This document shows positions 19,013 to 27,180 of a stretch of 35,462 nucleotides of DNA, piece after piece. The first letter of the stretch is position 1, and each line of letters opens with the position of its first letter. Origin of the DNA: Actinomycetes bacterium (GTDB lineage Bacteria > Actinomycetota > Acidimicrobiia > Spongiisociales > UBA5794); the NCBI GenBank assembly GCA_024638645.1, contig JAHEJX010000031.1, positions 1-35,462 of the forward strand. Direction: 5' to 3'. The translations under genes were made by a program, and so were the position numbers. Below the pieces are notes generated by a model, which searched no databases, was not told where the DNA came from, and saw only the letters and a program-made list of their open reading frames with translations.

Positions 19013-19046
19013 GACGGTGCCAACCGATCGGCGGAGCGTTACCGTC
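19013..19046 (+). terminator. Weak stem-loop after aceA
   Basis: GACGGT (19013-19018) and ACCGTC (19041-19046) form an outer stem, with an inner GCC/GGC-containing helix. There is no T tract, and it lies just before the next start, so it may be an attenuator or chance pairing. Confidence 0.22.
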
Positions 19047-19047
19047 A

Positions 19048-19887
19048 GTGGCGGTGATGTTTCGACGCTTCATCGATGAATACCGCGAGGCGGCATCGCT
19101 GCTCGAAGTAGCCGAGAGCGAGCTTCGTGGCGCAGATGCGCTGGCGCCTCAGCTGCGATGGATGGCGTACGACGGCGCAGCCGCGGTCGGTATTGCCAAC
19201 GGGCGGCGCCGGCCCGATGGCAGGGTCTTCCTCAATTTCGGCGCCACACCACCCACCCTGATTGCCGGCCTCGCGGATGTCGCCATGGCGGCCACAGGGC
19301 CGGTCTACACAGTCGCGCAGTCGGCGGAGCGGAGGCAGCAGCTCGAGGACATCGGCTTCACCGTTGAGCTGGTTGATGACGAGTTCGAGGTCAGGTTCGA
19401 GACAGCGTTGCGACATCTCGGGCGGCCGCGTTTGCCCGCACACTTCACCCTCGTACCTCCTCATCAGCTCGACGAAGCACACCTAGTTGCGCTCGACAAC
19501 GAGCTTCGAAAAGAGGTGCCCGGAACCGACGGATGGGTCACCACCGCGCAGATGTGGCAGGCAGAGATCCATTCACCCGAGTACGACCCGAGCGGATACT
19601 TGGTCGGCGTCGATCGGCGTTCCGGCGCCTATGGAGGCCTGATCCGTTTCTGGCGGAACACCGACATTCCTCGGCTCGGATTGCTTGCCGTGACGAAACC
19701 ATATCGCGGTTCTCTCCTGGCCACCGGCCTGCTGAGGACCGCGCTCGAGGGTGCAAGCCTCTGGGGAAACGCAACCTTCCAGACGAGTACCAGCCCCAGC
19801 AATCCGGTCACCTATCGGGCGCTTGGCCACATCGGAGTCGCCCCCATCGGGCGACGCTTTCAGATGGTTCGTGAATTACAAAGTTGA
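19048..19887 (+). CDS. GNAT-family N-acetyltransferase
   Basis: 279 residues. The C-terminal half (about 150-275) has the GNAT order: a beta strand SGYLVGVDRRSGAYGGLIRFW, then RLGLLAVTKPYRGSLLATGLL, which corresponds to the acetyl-CoA-binding V-x-x-x-x-RG-x-G/A region, then TSTSPSNPVTYRALGHIGV at the C-terminal end. The N-terminal half looks like a degenerate, related domain. Substrate is unknown. The start is GTG, 39 bases after aceA; an ATG three codons later is an alternative. GGAG about twelve bases upstream of the GTG gives modest support. It may be read with aceBA, but a role in acetate metabolism is only conjecture. Confidence 0.75.
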   Translation: MAVMFRRFIDEYREAASLLEVAESELRGADALAPQLRWMAYDGAAAVGIANGRRRPDGRVFLNFGATPPTLIAGLADVAMAATGPVYTVAQSAERRQQLEDIGFTVELVDDEFEVRFETALRHLGRPRLPAHFTLVPPHQLDEAHLVALDNELRKEVPGTDGWVTTAQMWQAEIHSPEYDPSGYLVGVDRRSGAYGGLIRFWRNTDIPRLGLLAVTKPYRGSLLATGLLRTALEGASLWGNATFQTSTSPSNPVTYRALGHIGVAPIGRRFQMVRELQS

Positions 19888-19925
19888 TGCCACATTTCAC
19901 TCCGCGGCGACCCTCGGCTCGATCG

Positions 19926-19944
19926 CGGAAACGGTGCCGTTCCG
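19926..19944. terminator. Possible bidirectional terminator hairpin
   Basis: CGGAAACGG and CCGTTCCG pair with one bulged A around a tight loop, between the convergent ends of the GNAT gene and the minus-strand gene ending at 19961. No clear T run follows on either strand, so factor-independent activity is doubtful. Confidence 0.3.
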
Positions 19945-19960
19945 GGATTCGTAGCGCCGG

Positions 19961-20710
19961 CTAATCGATTCGACCCGCCAAGGCCGTGGGGTACCGGTTG
20001 ACGAGCGCCAGGTGGGTCGCTTGCATGATTTGTAACGAAGCCAGCTGCGCCGAGCTGACCCGCTGGCACACGTAGTCCCAGTGCATGGCGATATCGTCAC
20101 CGACGGACACTGACTCGGCTGTGTCTATTGAGGCACGCACGTGCTCGACGCGGGCAGCGCCAAGCCCGAGCGCCTGCCCGTCCCAAACCAACGGCTGGGA
20201 CTCTACAAGCAGGCGGTCTTCGATCTTGCCGACAACCTCTCCCCACCGGATCCGGCAGTTGTCCAGCACCGTCATCGCCTGTTCAACCGAGCCGGAACGG
20301 AGCAACCCGACCCATGGATAGGCGCAGAAGACGTGAAATGCATGGTTGGGCACTCCCCCGGCAGTGATCCCCTCGACCATCCGGCCCCAATCGCTGCCGG
20401 CTCGACGGCGGAACCGATCGTCGAGCGAGTTTCCCCAGGTCAGCGTGTCCACGCCCTGGAGCAAATCGTTACCGAGCCAATACGCTTCGATCACTCGGCT
20501 GTCGAGCGGGTCAAGGCCGACGCTGCCCCCGATCAATTCCAGGTACGGCCACGCCCCGGCAAAGGTCTCAATGGTCCGGCGGAACTCTCGGTCGGCACCC
20601 GATCCGCACGCCACGAGCTCAACAAGAAGCTCGCGGTCGGCCGGGCCGCAATACCCGAGCGAATTGGGTGGATATGCGAACCGGCTGAAGAGCACGGCGC
20701 CGTTCGTCAC
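19961..20710 (-). CDS. Unknown protein, possibly DUF6390 family, hydrogenase-associated
   Basis: 249 residues with no signal peptide. The N-terminal segment FSRFAYPPNSLGYCGPAD and the central GGVPNHAFHVFCAYPWVGLLRSG are striking. The latter has two histidines and a cysteine that could bind metal, and the C-terminal part has WDYVCQRVSSAQLASL. I associate this pattern with DUF6390, which I recall near [NiFe] hydrogenase genes, but this is from memory and not firm. Here it is divergent from a group 3b hydrogenase operon, consistent with that. The start is GTG overlapping the EamA-transporter stop in GTGA; the same frame stays open upstream but lies inside the transporter gene. A maturation or regulatory role is speculation. 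Confidence 0.72.
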   Translation of the reverse strand: MTNGAVLFSRFAYPPNSLGYCGPADRELLVELVACGSGADREFRRTIETFAGAWPYLELIGGSVGLDPLDSRVIEAYWLGNDLLQGVDTLTWGNSLDDRFRRRAGSDWGRMVEGITAGGVPNHAFHVFCAYPWVGLLRSGSVEQAMTVLDNCRIRWGEVVGKIEDRLLVESQPLVWDGQALGLGAARVEHVRASIDTAESVSVGDDIAMHWDYVCQRVSSAQLASLQIMQATHLALVNRYPTALAGRID

Positions 20711-21660
20711 TGGACGCCGAGAGGCCGTTGCCGAGCAAGAAGAGCTGCCCCGGCCAAGAAGACACCACAGCCCACGAGGACCAGCCCCGCGATAGGCGGC
20801 ACAGCGAGCCCGCGGACGCCGACATTCAGCGCCGCGGTGATCAAGGCGCCGCCGACGAGGACCGCAGTCACGTCCACTGCTTGAGCGCGGGCAAGTGCCG
20901 AATACCAAGTGGCCACGTACGCCGCGAGCACGGCCCCGGTCAGCAAGACCCAGAGGATATGGGACAGACCCATTGCTTCGAAGCTGACTGTGGCACTCGA
21001 CGCGACTCCATAGAGAACGAGGAGCCCGGCGCCACCAGCCATCCGGGCAACCGCCAGTGTCAGCGGCGGCACTGCCGCGAGCAACTTCTTGGCGATGATT
21101 ACTTCGGTCGACCACAGCAGGGTTGCGCCAAACATCATGACCTCACCACTGCCCAAGCTCAGCCGACCGACTCCTCCGAGCAGCGCGGCCTGGCCCCACA
21201 CCAGAAGTCCGACAGCGGCCACGTGCAGCCAACCGATCCTCTCGCGCAGGATGATCACGGCAAGGATCACTACCCAGACAACGAGTGTCTTGTGGATGAA
21301 CGCTGCCTGAGAAGACGAGGCCCGTGCGAATCCCTCGAAGAACAGGGCAAACGGAATCGCGCCGCCGATCACTGCGACGCCGCTCACCCCGGCCCATTGC
21401 CTCAATCCAACGGGTCGACGAAGACCTCGTTGAGAGCCGGATCGAGTCACGGCGCCGGCCAGTGCAACAAGCACGACGGCGGCAACGGCGTTTTTGACGG
21501 TGGTATACGTCGTTGCGCTTGCCACTTCCGTCCAGGACCTCACTCCGTAGCCGTTGATGAACACGGCAAAACCACTGATCACGGCCGTGGTAGCAGCAAA
21601 TGCGAGGCCAACCGACCGGCGAGAAGGCTTCGTGGTCGTAGCTCTGGGTTCCTCGTTCAC
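20707..21660 (-). CDS. EamA/DMT-superfamily transporter
   Basis: 317 residues with about ten hydrophobic segments in two EamA repeats (roughly 20-150 and 165-305). Conserved-looking pieces are SQAAFIHKTLVVWVVILAVIILRERIG at the end of the first repeat, LWSTEVIIAKKLL at the start of the second and AYVATWYSALARAQAVDVT. Members export amino acids, nucleobases or other metabolites; the substrate here is unknown. The start is GTG with GGAG about nine bases upstream. It is coupled to the following gene by GTGA and divergent from the hydrogenase operon, with 115 bases between the two starts. Confidence 0.83.
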   Translation of the reverse strand: MNEEPRATTTKPSRRSVGLAFAATTAVISGFAVFINGYGVRSWTEVASATTYTTVKNAVAAVVLVALAGAVTRSGSQRGLRRPVGLRQWAGVSGVAVIGGAIPFALFFEGFARASSSQAAFIHKTLVVWVVILAVIILRERIGWLHVAAVGLLVWGQAALLGGVGRLSLGSGEVMMFGATLLWSTEVIIAKKLLAAVPPLTLAVARMAGGAGLLVLYGVASSATVSFEAMGLSHILWVLLTGAVLAAYVATWYSALARAQAVDVTAVLVGGALITAALNVGVRGLAVPPIAGLVLVGCGVFLAGAALLARQRPLGVQ

Positions 21661-21696
21661 GGTGCGCTTCTCCGTCTATTTGCGGCCGTGCCACGA

Positions 21697-21725
21697 GGAT
21701 TACCGAGAGTTGGCCCACCATCCAA
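21697..21725 (-). promoter_or_regulatory. Candidate promoter for the EamA gene
   Basis: On the minus strand TTGGAT (21725-21720) and TAATCC (21702-21697) are spaced 17 bases. Both are partial matches. The upstream element abuts the dyad at 21725-21740. Confidence 0.35.
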
Positions 21726-21740
21726 GAGTCGAAAGACTCT
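21725..21740. promoter_or_regulatory. Candidate shared operator of the hydrogenase divergon
   Basis: A perfect dyad AGAGTC-GAAA-GACTCT sits between the two divergent transcription units, next to the EamA -35 candidate and about 24 bases upstream of the hydrogenase -10 candidate. It could be a regulator site for both, or a small hairpin. Confidence 0.35.
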
Positions 21741-21763
21741 CGTGAGCCGGCACTTACGCCGCT

Positions 21764-21769
21764 GATACT
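21764..21769 (+). promoter_or_regulatory. Candidate -10 of a leaderless hydrogenase mRNA
   Basis: GATACT ends seven bases before the GTG at 21776, which places the expected start point on the start codon itself. No Shine-Dalgarno sequence precedes the GTG, as expected for leaderless genes, which are common in actinobacteria. No good -35 is visible. Confidence 0.35.
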
Positions 21770-21775
21770 CACTGT

Positions 21776-22903
21776 GTGACGACGAGCCAAACCAAGGTTG
21801 TCGAGCGAGTGGATCTGGGAATCCTGATCGACCTGCTCGCCGACAGCGGCTATGACGTCATCGGTCCCACGAAGCAGGACCAAACCATCGTCTACCGGCC
21901 AATCTCCGCCATCGATGATCTGCCTATCGGATGGACCGACGTCCAAGACGGGGGGAGCTACCGACTCGTGCGCAGAGATGACTCCGCGCTGTTCGGCTAC
22001 GTGGTTGGGCCACATTCGTGGAAGTCCTATCTGTTCCCGCCCCGCTCTGTCTTGCTCACCATTGAGAACGTCGATGGAGAGTTGATATTCACGCCACCAG
22101 ATGCACCGGATCGACGGTACGCCTTCATCGGCATCAGAGCATGCGAGTTGGCGGCAATCGCGATCCAGGACAGGGTCTTCCTCGGCTCAGGCCAGGTCGA
22201 CACAACGTATGCGAACAACAGAGCTGGCCTGTTCACGGTCGGCGTGAACTGTGCTGTTGCCGGCGGTACCTGCTTCTGCGCATCTATGAAGACGGGCCCC
22301 CGGTGTCTCGCCGGATACGACTTGGTCCTGACCGAGGTGCTCGACGAATCGACTCACCACTTCGTTTTTGAGGCTGGCAGCGACGCCGGAGGCGAGGTGC
22401 TCCACCAGCTACCCGGCCGCGACGCCACAGAAGCAGACTTTGCTCGAGTCGCAGCCATCGTCGACGACACCGCTGCTCACATGGGAAGGTCCATGGACAC
22501 TCGGCGGGTTCGCGAGGACATCTACACGAACCGAGACAGCGCTCACTGGGACCGCGTGGCAGAGCGCTGCCTCAGCTGCGCCAACTGCACACTGGTTTGC
22601 CCCACCTGCTTCTGCTCGACCACCGAGGACACGGCCAGCCTCGATGCGGCGCTAGGTCAACGCGAGCGCCGGTGGGACTCCTGCTTCACTCTCGACTTCA
22701 GCGGACTCCACGGGCACCCCGTGCGAGAAACCCCCACCGCCAGATACCGCCAGTGGCTCACCCACAAACTCGCTACATGGCAGGACCAGTTCGACAGCAT
22801 CGGCTGCGTGGGGTGTGGCCGATGCATCACGTGGTGCCCTGTAGGCATCGACATCACACACGAAGTGGCCGCAATCCGGACGCGATCGGAGGTACCGGCA
22901 TGA
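21776..22903 (+). CDS. hyhB: Group 3b [NiFe] hydrogenase beta subunit, 4Fe-4S dicluster electron-transfer protein
   Basis: 375 residues, the iron-sulfur subunit of the NADP-linked bidirectional (sulf)hydrogenase. Two ferredoxin-type clusters sit in the C-terminal half: [16 protein letters not shown] and [14 protein letters not shown]. Additional cysteines occur in the middle ([19 protein letters not shown]), also seen in HyhB/AsrA-like proteins. The protein passes electrons between the small subunit and the flavin gamma subunit. The start is GTG, with a TATA-like box exactly placed for a leaderless transcript. The stop overlaps the next ATG (ATGA). It is cytoplasmic, with no signal peptide. 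Confidence 0.92.
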   Translation: MTTSQTKVVERVDLGILIDLLADSGYDVIGPTKQDQTIVYRPISAIDDLPIGWTDVQDGGSYRLVRRDDSALFGYVVGPHSWKSYLFPPRSVLLTIENVDGELIFTPPDAPDRRYAFIGIRACELAAIAIQDRVFLGSGQVDTTYANNRAGLFTVGVNCAVAGGTCFCASMKTGPRCLAGYDLVLTEVLDESTHHFVFEAGSDAGGEVLHQLPGRDATEADFARVAAIVDDTAAHMGRSMDTRRVREDIYTNRDSAHWDRVAERCLSCANCTLVCPTCFCSTTEDTASLDAALGQRERRWDSCFTLDFSGLHGHPVRETPTARYRQWLTHKLATWQDQFDSIGCVGCGRCITWCPVGIDITHEVAAIRTRSEVPA

Positions 22904-23358
22904 ATCTGAGCGTCGACTTGGGGAGGACCGAACTGCTCGCGCACCTGACAGACGAGGAAATCGCCTTCCTCGAATCTGTCGCAATCGAATCAGAGTTCGC
23001 GGAGGGAGAAGTCCTCTTCGAAGAGGACTCGGAAGCAACGCGCTTCTACATCGTCATCTCGGGGAAAGTTGGTCTCGAGCTCGTGAGCCCACGGCGGCGG
23101 CCCATAGTCATCCAGACCCTTGGGCGAGGCGAGCTGGTCGGACTTTCCTGGTTCTTCCCACCTCACACTTGGAGTTGGCGAGCCAGAGCGCTCGATCCAA
23201 CGAGGACGCTCGGCTTTGATGCGGCGGCGGTGCGCGCCAAGTGCGTCGAGGATCACAATCTGTCCGAGCAGGTGCTCCGGATAGTGGCAAAACAAGCAGT
23301 CAATCGGCTGCACGCCACCCGCACTCAACTCCTCGATCTATACGAATTCCCTCGATGA
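22900..23358 (+). CDS. Cyclic-nucleotide-binding-domain protein in the hydrogenase operon
   Basis: 152 residues comprising one CRP-type sensor domain and its dimerisation helix, with no helix-turn-helix. The beta-roll shows [14 protein letters not shown], the [22 protein letters not shown] hairpin, then [13 protein letters not shown] and [16 protein letters not shown], equivalent to the phosphate-binding cassette with Gly-Glu and the later Arg-x-Arg-Ala. The C-terminal helix (about 120-150) would dimerise or bind a partner. Such stand-alone cNMP modules occur in 3b hydrogenase operons; a role as allosteric or regulatory subunit is inferred. The ATG overlaps the hyhB stop (ATGA) and has GGAGG eight bases upstream. 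The stop overlaps the gamma-subunit ATG. Confidence 0.85.
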   Translation: MNLSVDLGRTELLAHLTDEEIAFLESVAIESEFAEGEVLFEEDSEATRFYIVISGKVGLELVSPRRRPIVIQTLGRGELVGLSWFFPPHTWSWRARALDPTRTLGFDAAAVRAKCVEDHNLSEQVLRIVAKQAVNRLHATRTQLLDLYEFPR

Positions 23359-24209
23359 CAGTTGTTCTCTCCACCATCGAGGCGACCGCCGAGCCGATGT
23401 TGCCAAGGCCGTTCGAGGTGGTCGCTACCCGCCGTGAGACGGCCGACACAGTAACGCTCGACTTCGCCGCGACCGATGGCGAAGGACTGCAGTTTTCGCC
23501 TGGACAGTTCACGATGATCTATGCGTTCGGCGTGGGTGAAGTCCCGATTTCGGTCGCCGGAGGTTCGGCGGACGACAACGTTCTGACGCATACCGTGCGG
23601 GCCGTAGGAGCGGTCACCGATGCGATCTGCTCAGCAGAGGCAGGAACTCAGTTCGGCATCCGCGGCCCGTACGGGATCGGCTGGCCGATGGACGCGGCCG
23701 AAGGCGGGGACGTCGTGGTGGTCGCCGGCGGCATCGGTCTTGCACCCCTACGTCCGGTGATCCTCCGGCTCCTCGACAACCGCGCTCGATACGGCGCCGT
23801 CTCGCTGCTGTATGGAACTCGCTCGCCTGATGACCTTCTCTACGAAGAGGAACTTCGCCAATGGCGCGGCAGGTTCGACATCGAAGTCGAGGTGACGGTC
23901 GACCGAGCTGCGGACGGCTGGTACGGCGACATCGGTCTCGTGACCAACCTGCTGACGCGCATCGAATACGACCCGGAGAATGTGACCGCCATGGTCTGCG
24001 GGCCAGAAATCATGATGAAGGTAGTTGCGAGAGAGATGGGTCGCGCAGGCACGGACCCCTCCAGCGTGTACGTGAGCATGGAGCGCAACATGAAGTGTGC
24101 CGTCGGGTTCTGCGGTCACTGCCAGTACGGCCCCGATTTCATCTGCCGAGATGGCCCGGTCTTCACCTATGCAGCGGTGAGGGACCGAATGAGGGTGAGC
24201 GAGCTGTGA
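23355..24209 (+). CDS. hyhG: Group 3b hydrogenase gamma subunit, FAD/NAD(P)-binding reductase
   Basis: 284 residues of the ferredoxin-NADP reductase/DHOD-B type. The FAD domain (about 12-105) contains [23 protein letters not shown]; the NAD(P) domain begins at [17 protein letters not shown] (about 117-133). The C terminus has a [2Fe-2S] motif, [12 protein letters not shown] followed by ICRDGPVF. This subunit exchanges electrons with NADP(H). Its ATG overlaps the preceding stop (ATGA), and its stop overlaps the small-subunit GTG (GTGA). Cofactor preference (NADP over NAD) is family knowledge, not read from the sequence. Confidence 0.92.
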   Translation: MTVVLSTIEATAEPMLPRPFEVVATRRETADTVTLDFAATDGEGLQFSPGQFTMIYAFGVGEVPISVAGGSADDNVLTHTVRAVGAVTDAICSAEAGTQFGIRGPYGIGWPMDAAEGGDVVVVAGGIGLAPLRPVILRLLDNRARYGAVSLLYGTRSPDDLLYEEELRQWRGRFDIEVEVTVDRAADGWYGDIGLVTNLLTRIEYDPENVTAMVCGPEIMMKVVAREMGRAGTDPSSVYVSMERNMKCAVGFCGHCQYGPDFICRDGPVFTYAAVRDRMRVSEL

Positions 24210-24976
24210 GCAAGCCGAAACTCGCCGTGTGGAAGTTCGCATCATGCGACGGTTGCCAGCTGAGCCTGCTCGACTGCGAAGACGAGCTCCTCGACATCGT
24301 GGGCGCCATCGACATTGCCTACTTCCCCGAAGCAACCCGAGCCGAGTTGCCAGGCCCGTATGACGTCTCGCTGGTCGAAGGCTCGGTGACCACACCCCAC
24401 GACGCAGCGCGAATCCAAGAGATTCGCAAGCTCTCAGGCACGCTGATCACCATCGGAGCCTGCGCAACTGCAGGCGGGATCCAAGCGCTGCGCAATTGGG
24501 CGGATGTCGACGACTTCCTCTCGATTGTCTACGCCCACCCCGAATACCTCGACACACTCGAGACTTCCACTCCGATCGCCGACCACGTGCCCGTAGATTT
24601 CGAATTGCGAGGGTGCCCGATCTCAAAGGTCCAGCTGATCGAGGTCATTTCTGCGTTTGTCCAGAAGCGGAAGCCCAATGTCCCCGGCCACAGCGTGTGC
24701 GTCGAATGCAAACTGCGAGGCACCTCGTGCGTCATGGTCGCCTCTGCGATCCCGTGTCTCGGCCCTGTGACTCAGGCAGGGTGCGGAGCGATTTGTCCGG
24801 CATTCGACCGTGGTTGCTATGGCTGTTTCGGGCCGGCCGAGTCGCCCAACGTCATCGCGCTCGGGGACTGGTGGAAGAGCCTCGGGATCGAAGACGACGA
24901 CCTCGTCAGGGCGCTGCGCACATTCAATAGTTACGCCCCGGAGTTCAAGGAAGCGAGCGCAACGTATGAGCGCTGA
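24206..24976 (+). CDS. hyhS: Group 3b [NiFe] hydrogenase small subunit
   Basis: 256 residues carrying three iron-sulfur clusters. Proximal-cluster ligands begin with [14 protein letters not shown] (Cys14, Cys17) near the N terminus; further cysteines come in IGACATAGG and ELRGCPISK. The C-terminal half has [30 protein letters not shown] and [11 protein letters not shown]. No twin-arginine signal is present, so the enzyme is cytoplasmic, as expected for group 3b. The start is GTG in GTGA overlap with hyhG. The last codons overlap the large-subunit start by 11 bases. Short length is normal for group 3b. Confidence 0.95.
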   Translation: MSKPKLAVWKFASCDGCQLSLLDCEDELLDIVGAIDIAYFPEATRAELPGPYDVSLVEGSVTTPHDAARIQEIRKLSGTLITIGACATAGGIQALRNWADVDDFLSIVYAHPEYLDTLETSTPIADHVPVDFELRGCPISKVQLIEVISAFVQKRKPNVPGHSVCVECKLRGTSCVMVASAIPCLGPVTQAGCGAICPAFDRGCYGCFGPAESPNVIALGDWWKSLGIEDDDLVRALRTFNSYAPEFKEASATYER

Positions 24977-26261
24977 ACGAGAGATTGCGGTCGACTATCT
25001 GGCTCGCGTCGAAGGTGAAGGAGCCATGTACCTTCGCCTCAAGGACGACGAAGTGCTCGACCTCCAGTTCAAGATCTTCGAGCCTCCCCGGTTCTTTGAG
25101 GCATTCCTGCGAGGCAGGCGATTCCAAGAGGCTCCCGACATCACCGCCCGCATCTGCGGCATCTGCCCTGTTGCTTACCAAACGAGCGCATGTAACGCCA
25201 TGGAGCACGCCGCCGATGTGATCTTGCCTGCTGAGCTGCTGGACTTGCGACGCATCCTCTATTGCGGAGAGTGGATCGAGAGCCACGGGCTCCACGTCTA
25301 CTTCCTGCATGCGCCGGACTTCCTCGGCTACGAGAGCGGTATCGCCATGGCGGGCGACCATCCTGATCGGGTCAAGGCAGGGCTGCGCCTCAAGAAGCTG
25401 GGCAACCACATCATGACGGTGCTTGGTGGCCGCGAGATCCACCCGATCAACGTCAAGGTCGGAGGCTTCTACCGAACCCCCGCCACAGAAGAGCTCCAGG
25501 CTTTGGTTCCCGAACTTGAGTGGGCGCTCCAAGCAGCCATCGACACCGCATCTTGGGTGGCCGGCTTTCCGTTCCCTGAATTCGAGCGCGACTACGAGTA
25601 CGTGGCCGTACGACATCCAGATCGCTACGGCGTGGAAGATGGCCGGATCATTTCGAATCGCGGCATCGATATCGCCCCCGAACAATGGAGGGAGGTCTTC
25701 GAAGAGAGCCACGTGGCTTGGTCGAACGCATTGCACGCCCACGTCAAGGAGAGGGGTTCATATCACGTTGGCCCGATGGCGCGCTACAGCCTCAACTTCG
25801 AGCAACTCACTCCGCTCGCCCAGAAGGCGGCGCTCGACTCGGGGCTGGGTCCTACCTGCTCGAATCCTTTCAGGAGCATCGTGGTGCGTGCCGTCGAGAT
25901 CGTCTTCGCTATCGAAGAGATCCTCAGCATCATCGATCGCTATAGACGACCGGCGGCACCGGCCGTTCCCGTGGTCGCCGACGGTCGGATCGGCCACGGC
26001 GTTTCCGAGGCTCCCCGCGGAATTCTCTATCACCGCTACGAAATAGACGACGCCGGCTTGATCTCCGACGCGCAGATCGTTCCTCCAACGTCACAAAACC
26101 AGCTCAGTATTGAGGACGATCTGCGCCACTTCGTTCCACCCCATGCCCACCTTGAAGACAAGGACCTCCAATGGCAGCTAGAGCAGGCAATTCGCAATTA
26201 CGACCCATGCATCTCGTGCGCGACGCACTTCCTGGACCTCACGGTGGAGCGGGAAACGTGA
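24966..26261 (+). CDS. hyhL: Group 3b [NiFe] hydrogenase large (catalytic) subunit
   Basis: 431 residues. The two Ni ligand motifs are intact: L1 [17 protein letters not shown] with Cys64 and Cys67, and L2 DPCISCATH with Cys415 and Cys418. Maturation would cut after His421 and remove a ten-residue tail. Reaction: reversible H2 oxidation coupled to NADP(H); archaeal relatives also reduce sulfur. Both L2 nickel ligands are cysteine, with no selenocysteine here. The ATG lies inside the hyhS coding region (11-base overlap) and the stop overlaps the protease GTG (GTGA). The subunit composition B-G-S-L assigns it to group 3b rather than 3c or 3d. Confidence 0.96.
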   Translation: MSAEREIAVDYLARVEGEGAMYLRLKDDEVLDLQFKIFEPPRFFEAFLRGRRFQEAPDITARICGICPVAYQTSACNAMEHAADVILPAELLDLRRILYCGEWIESHGLHVYFLHAPDFLGYESGIAMAGDHPDRVKAGLRLKKLGNHIMTVLGGREIHPINVKVGGFYRTPATEELQALVPELEWALQAAIDTASWVAGFPFPEFERDYEYVAVRHPDRYGVEDGRIISNRGIDIAPEQWREVFEESHVAWSNALHAHVKERGSYHVGPMARYSLNFEQLTPLAQKAALDSGLGPTCSNPFRSIVVRAVEIVFAIEEILSIIDRYRRPAAPAVPVVADGRIGHGVSEAPRGILYHRYEIDDAGLISDAQIVPPTSQNQLSIEDDLRHFVPPHAHLEDKDLQWQLEQAIRNYDPCISCATHFLDLTVERET

Positions 26262-26677
26262 GAATCGTCATCGGGGTCGGCAACCCGTTCCGAAGCGACG
26301 ACGCAGCCGGTCTCGAGGTGGCCCGCCGATTAACCAACGTGACGGCATACGAATCGAGTCTCGGTGGATTCGAACTGATGGATCTGTGGCAAGGAGCGGA
26401 CGAGGTCGTCATTGTCGACGCCATGCACTCCAAGTCCGAACCGGGGACGATTCGCGTCTACAACCCACTCGACCAGCCGCTGCCAACCGCGACGTTCGCA
26501 TCTAGTCACGCAATCGGAGTGGCTGAGACGATCGAGATGGCTCGTCGCCTCGGCAGATTGCCGGCTCGGCTGAGCGTCTATGGCATTGAGGCAGAGACAC
26601 TGACCTCGGGCACCACGGTGTCTCCCGCGGTAGCCGCGGCGGTCGAGCGTGTTGTCGAAGAGCTCGATCATGCATGA
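26258..26677 (+). CDS. hyhD: Hydrogenase maturation endopeptidase
   Basis: 139 residues, HybD/HyaD-HycI protease family. It removes the C-terminal tail of the large subunit once nickel is inserted. Conserved pieces are IGVGNPFRSDDAAG near the N terminus, VIVDAM in the middle and ASSHAIGVAE with the third metal-ligand position (His). The classical first ligand Glu is replaced by an Asp-rich GNPFRSDD loop, which occurs in group 3 proteases. The start is GTG in GTGA overlap with hyhL; the stop overlaps the HypA-like gene by eight bases. Confidence 0.9.
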   Translation: MRIVIGVGNPFRSDDAAGLEVARRLTNVTAYESSLGGFELMDLWQGADEVVIVDAMHSKSEPGTIRVYNPLDQPLPTATFASSHAIGVAETIEMARRLGRLPARLSVYGIEAETLTSGTTVSPAVAAAVERVVEELDHA

Positions 26678-26933
26678 GAGTCGGTTGTTGAGGCAGCTGC
26701 TCGACGAAGCCGAACGGCGCGCCGGCGGCTCAGTTTCCTCCATCGCCGGCCTCCGATTCGAAATCGGCGCGATGGCCGCCGTCAGCACCGAGGGACTTCG
26801 CCATGGTGCGACCGACGCCGCACTCGAGCGGTGGGGCTTTTCCCCTACCGTGGATATCGAGCAGGGCGCCAACCCGCTTGATGCAGCCGCTCAAGGCGTG
26901 AAGCTGCTGTCAATCACCCTGGGAGAAGGCTGA
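26670..26933 (+). CDS. hypA: HypA-like nickel-insertion protein lacking the zinc domain
   Basis: 87 residues, versus about 113 in typical HypA. The N-terminal MHES nickel-binding start (His2) is preserved, as is the helical first part with SSIAGLRFEIGAMAAVSTEGLRHG. The region that normally holds the Cys-x-x-Cys pairs of the zinc ribbon is absent, and the protein has no cysteine at all; the sequence runs from TVDIEQGANPLDA straight to VKLLSITLGEG, which matches the normal C-terminal strand. So this looks like a clean loss of the zinc loop, not a frameshift. It may still deliver nickel with a HypB elsewhere, or have another job. The ATG overlaps the protease stop, and its stop overlaps the hypC ATG (TGATG). 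Confidence 0.78.
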   Translation: MHESRLLRQLLDEAERRAGGSVSSIAGLRFEIGAMAAVSTEGLRHGATDAALERWGFSPTVDIEQGANPLDAAAQGVKLLSITLGEG

Positions 26934-27157
26934 TGTGCGTTGCCATACCCGGCAAGGTCATCTGGATAGGCGACCGTTCCGAGACTTCGATACCCGCGCT
27001 CCTCGACCTCGGCAGCCACGAGACCTCAGCAGACCTCATCATGGTGCCGAATGCCGAAGTCGGTGACTTCGTTGTCGCCCATTCCGGTTATGCAGTCAGG
27101 ATGTTCGATAGAGAGGGCGCAGAAGCGCTGCGGACACAACTCGGCATGGGGAGTTGA
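26933..27157 (+). CDS. hypC: HypC/HybG hydrogenase assembly chaperone
   Basis: 74 residues beginning MCVAIPGKV with the essential Cys2 of the family, which carries the Fe(CN)2CO group with HypD and hands it to the large subunit. The small OB-like barrel follows (AALLDLG-type strand, VGDFVVAHSGYAVRMFD). Normal length. It is the last gene of the operon: the ATG overlaps the HypA-like stop. HypB, D, E and F are not in the window, so active-site assembly must use genes elsewhere. Confidence 0.93.
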   Translation: MCVAIPGKVIWIGDRSETSIPALLDLGSHETSADLIMVPNAEVGDFVVAHSGYAVRMFDREGAEALRTQLGMGS

Positions 27158-27180
27158 AGCACCCGGTACCATGATCGGCA

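Noticed and set aside
26200-26261. Selenocysteine in the hydrogenase L2 motif
   Set aside because: Both L2 nickel-ligand codons are TGC cysteine codons.
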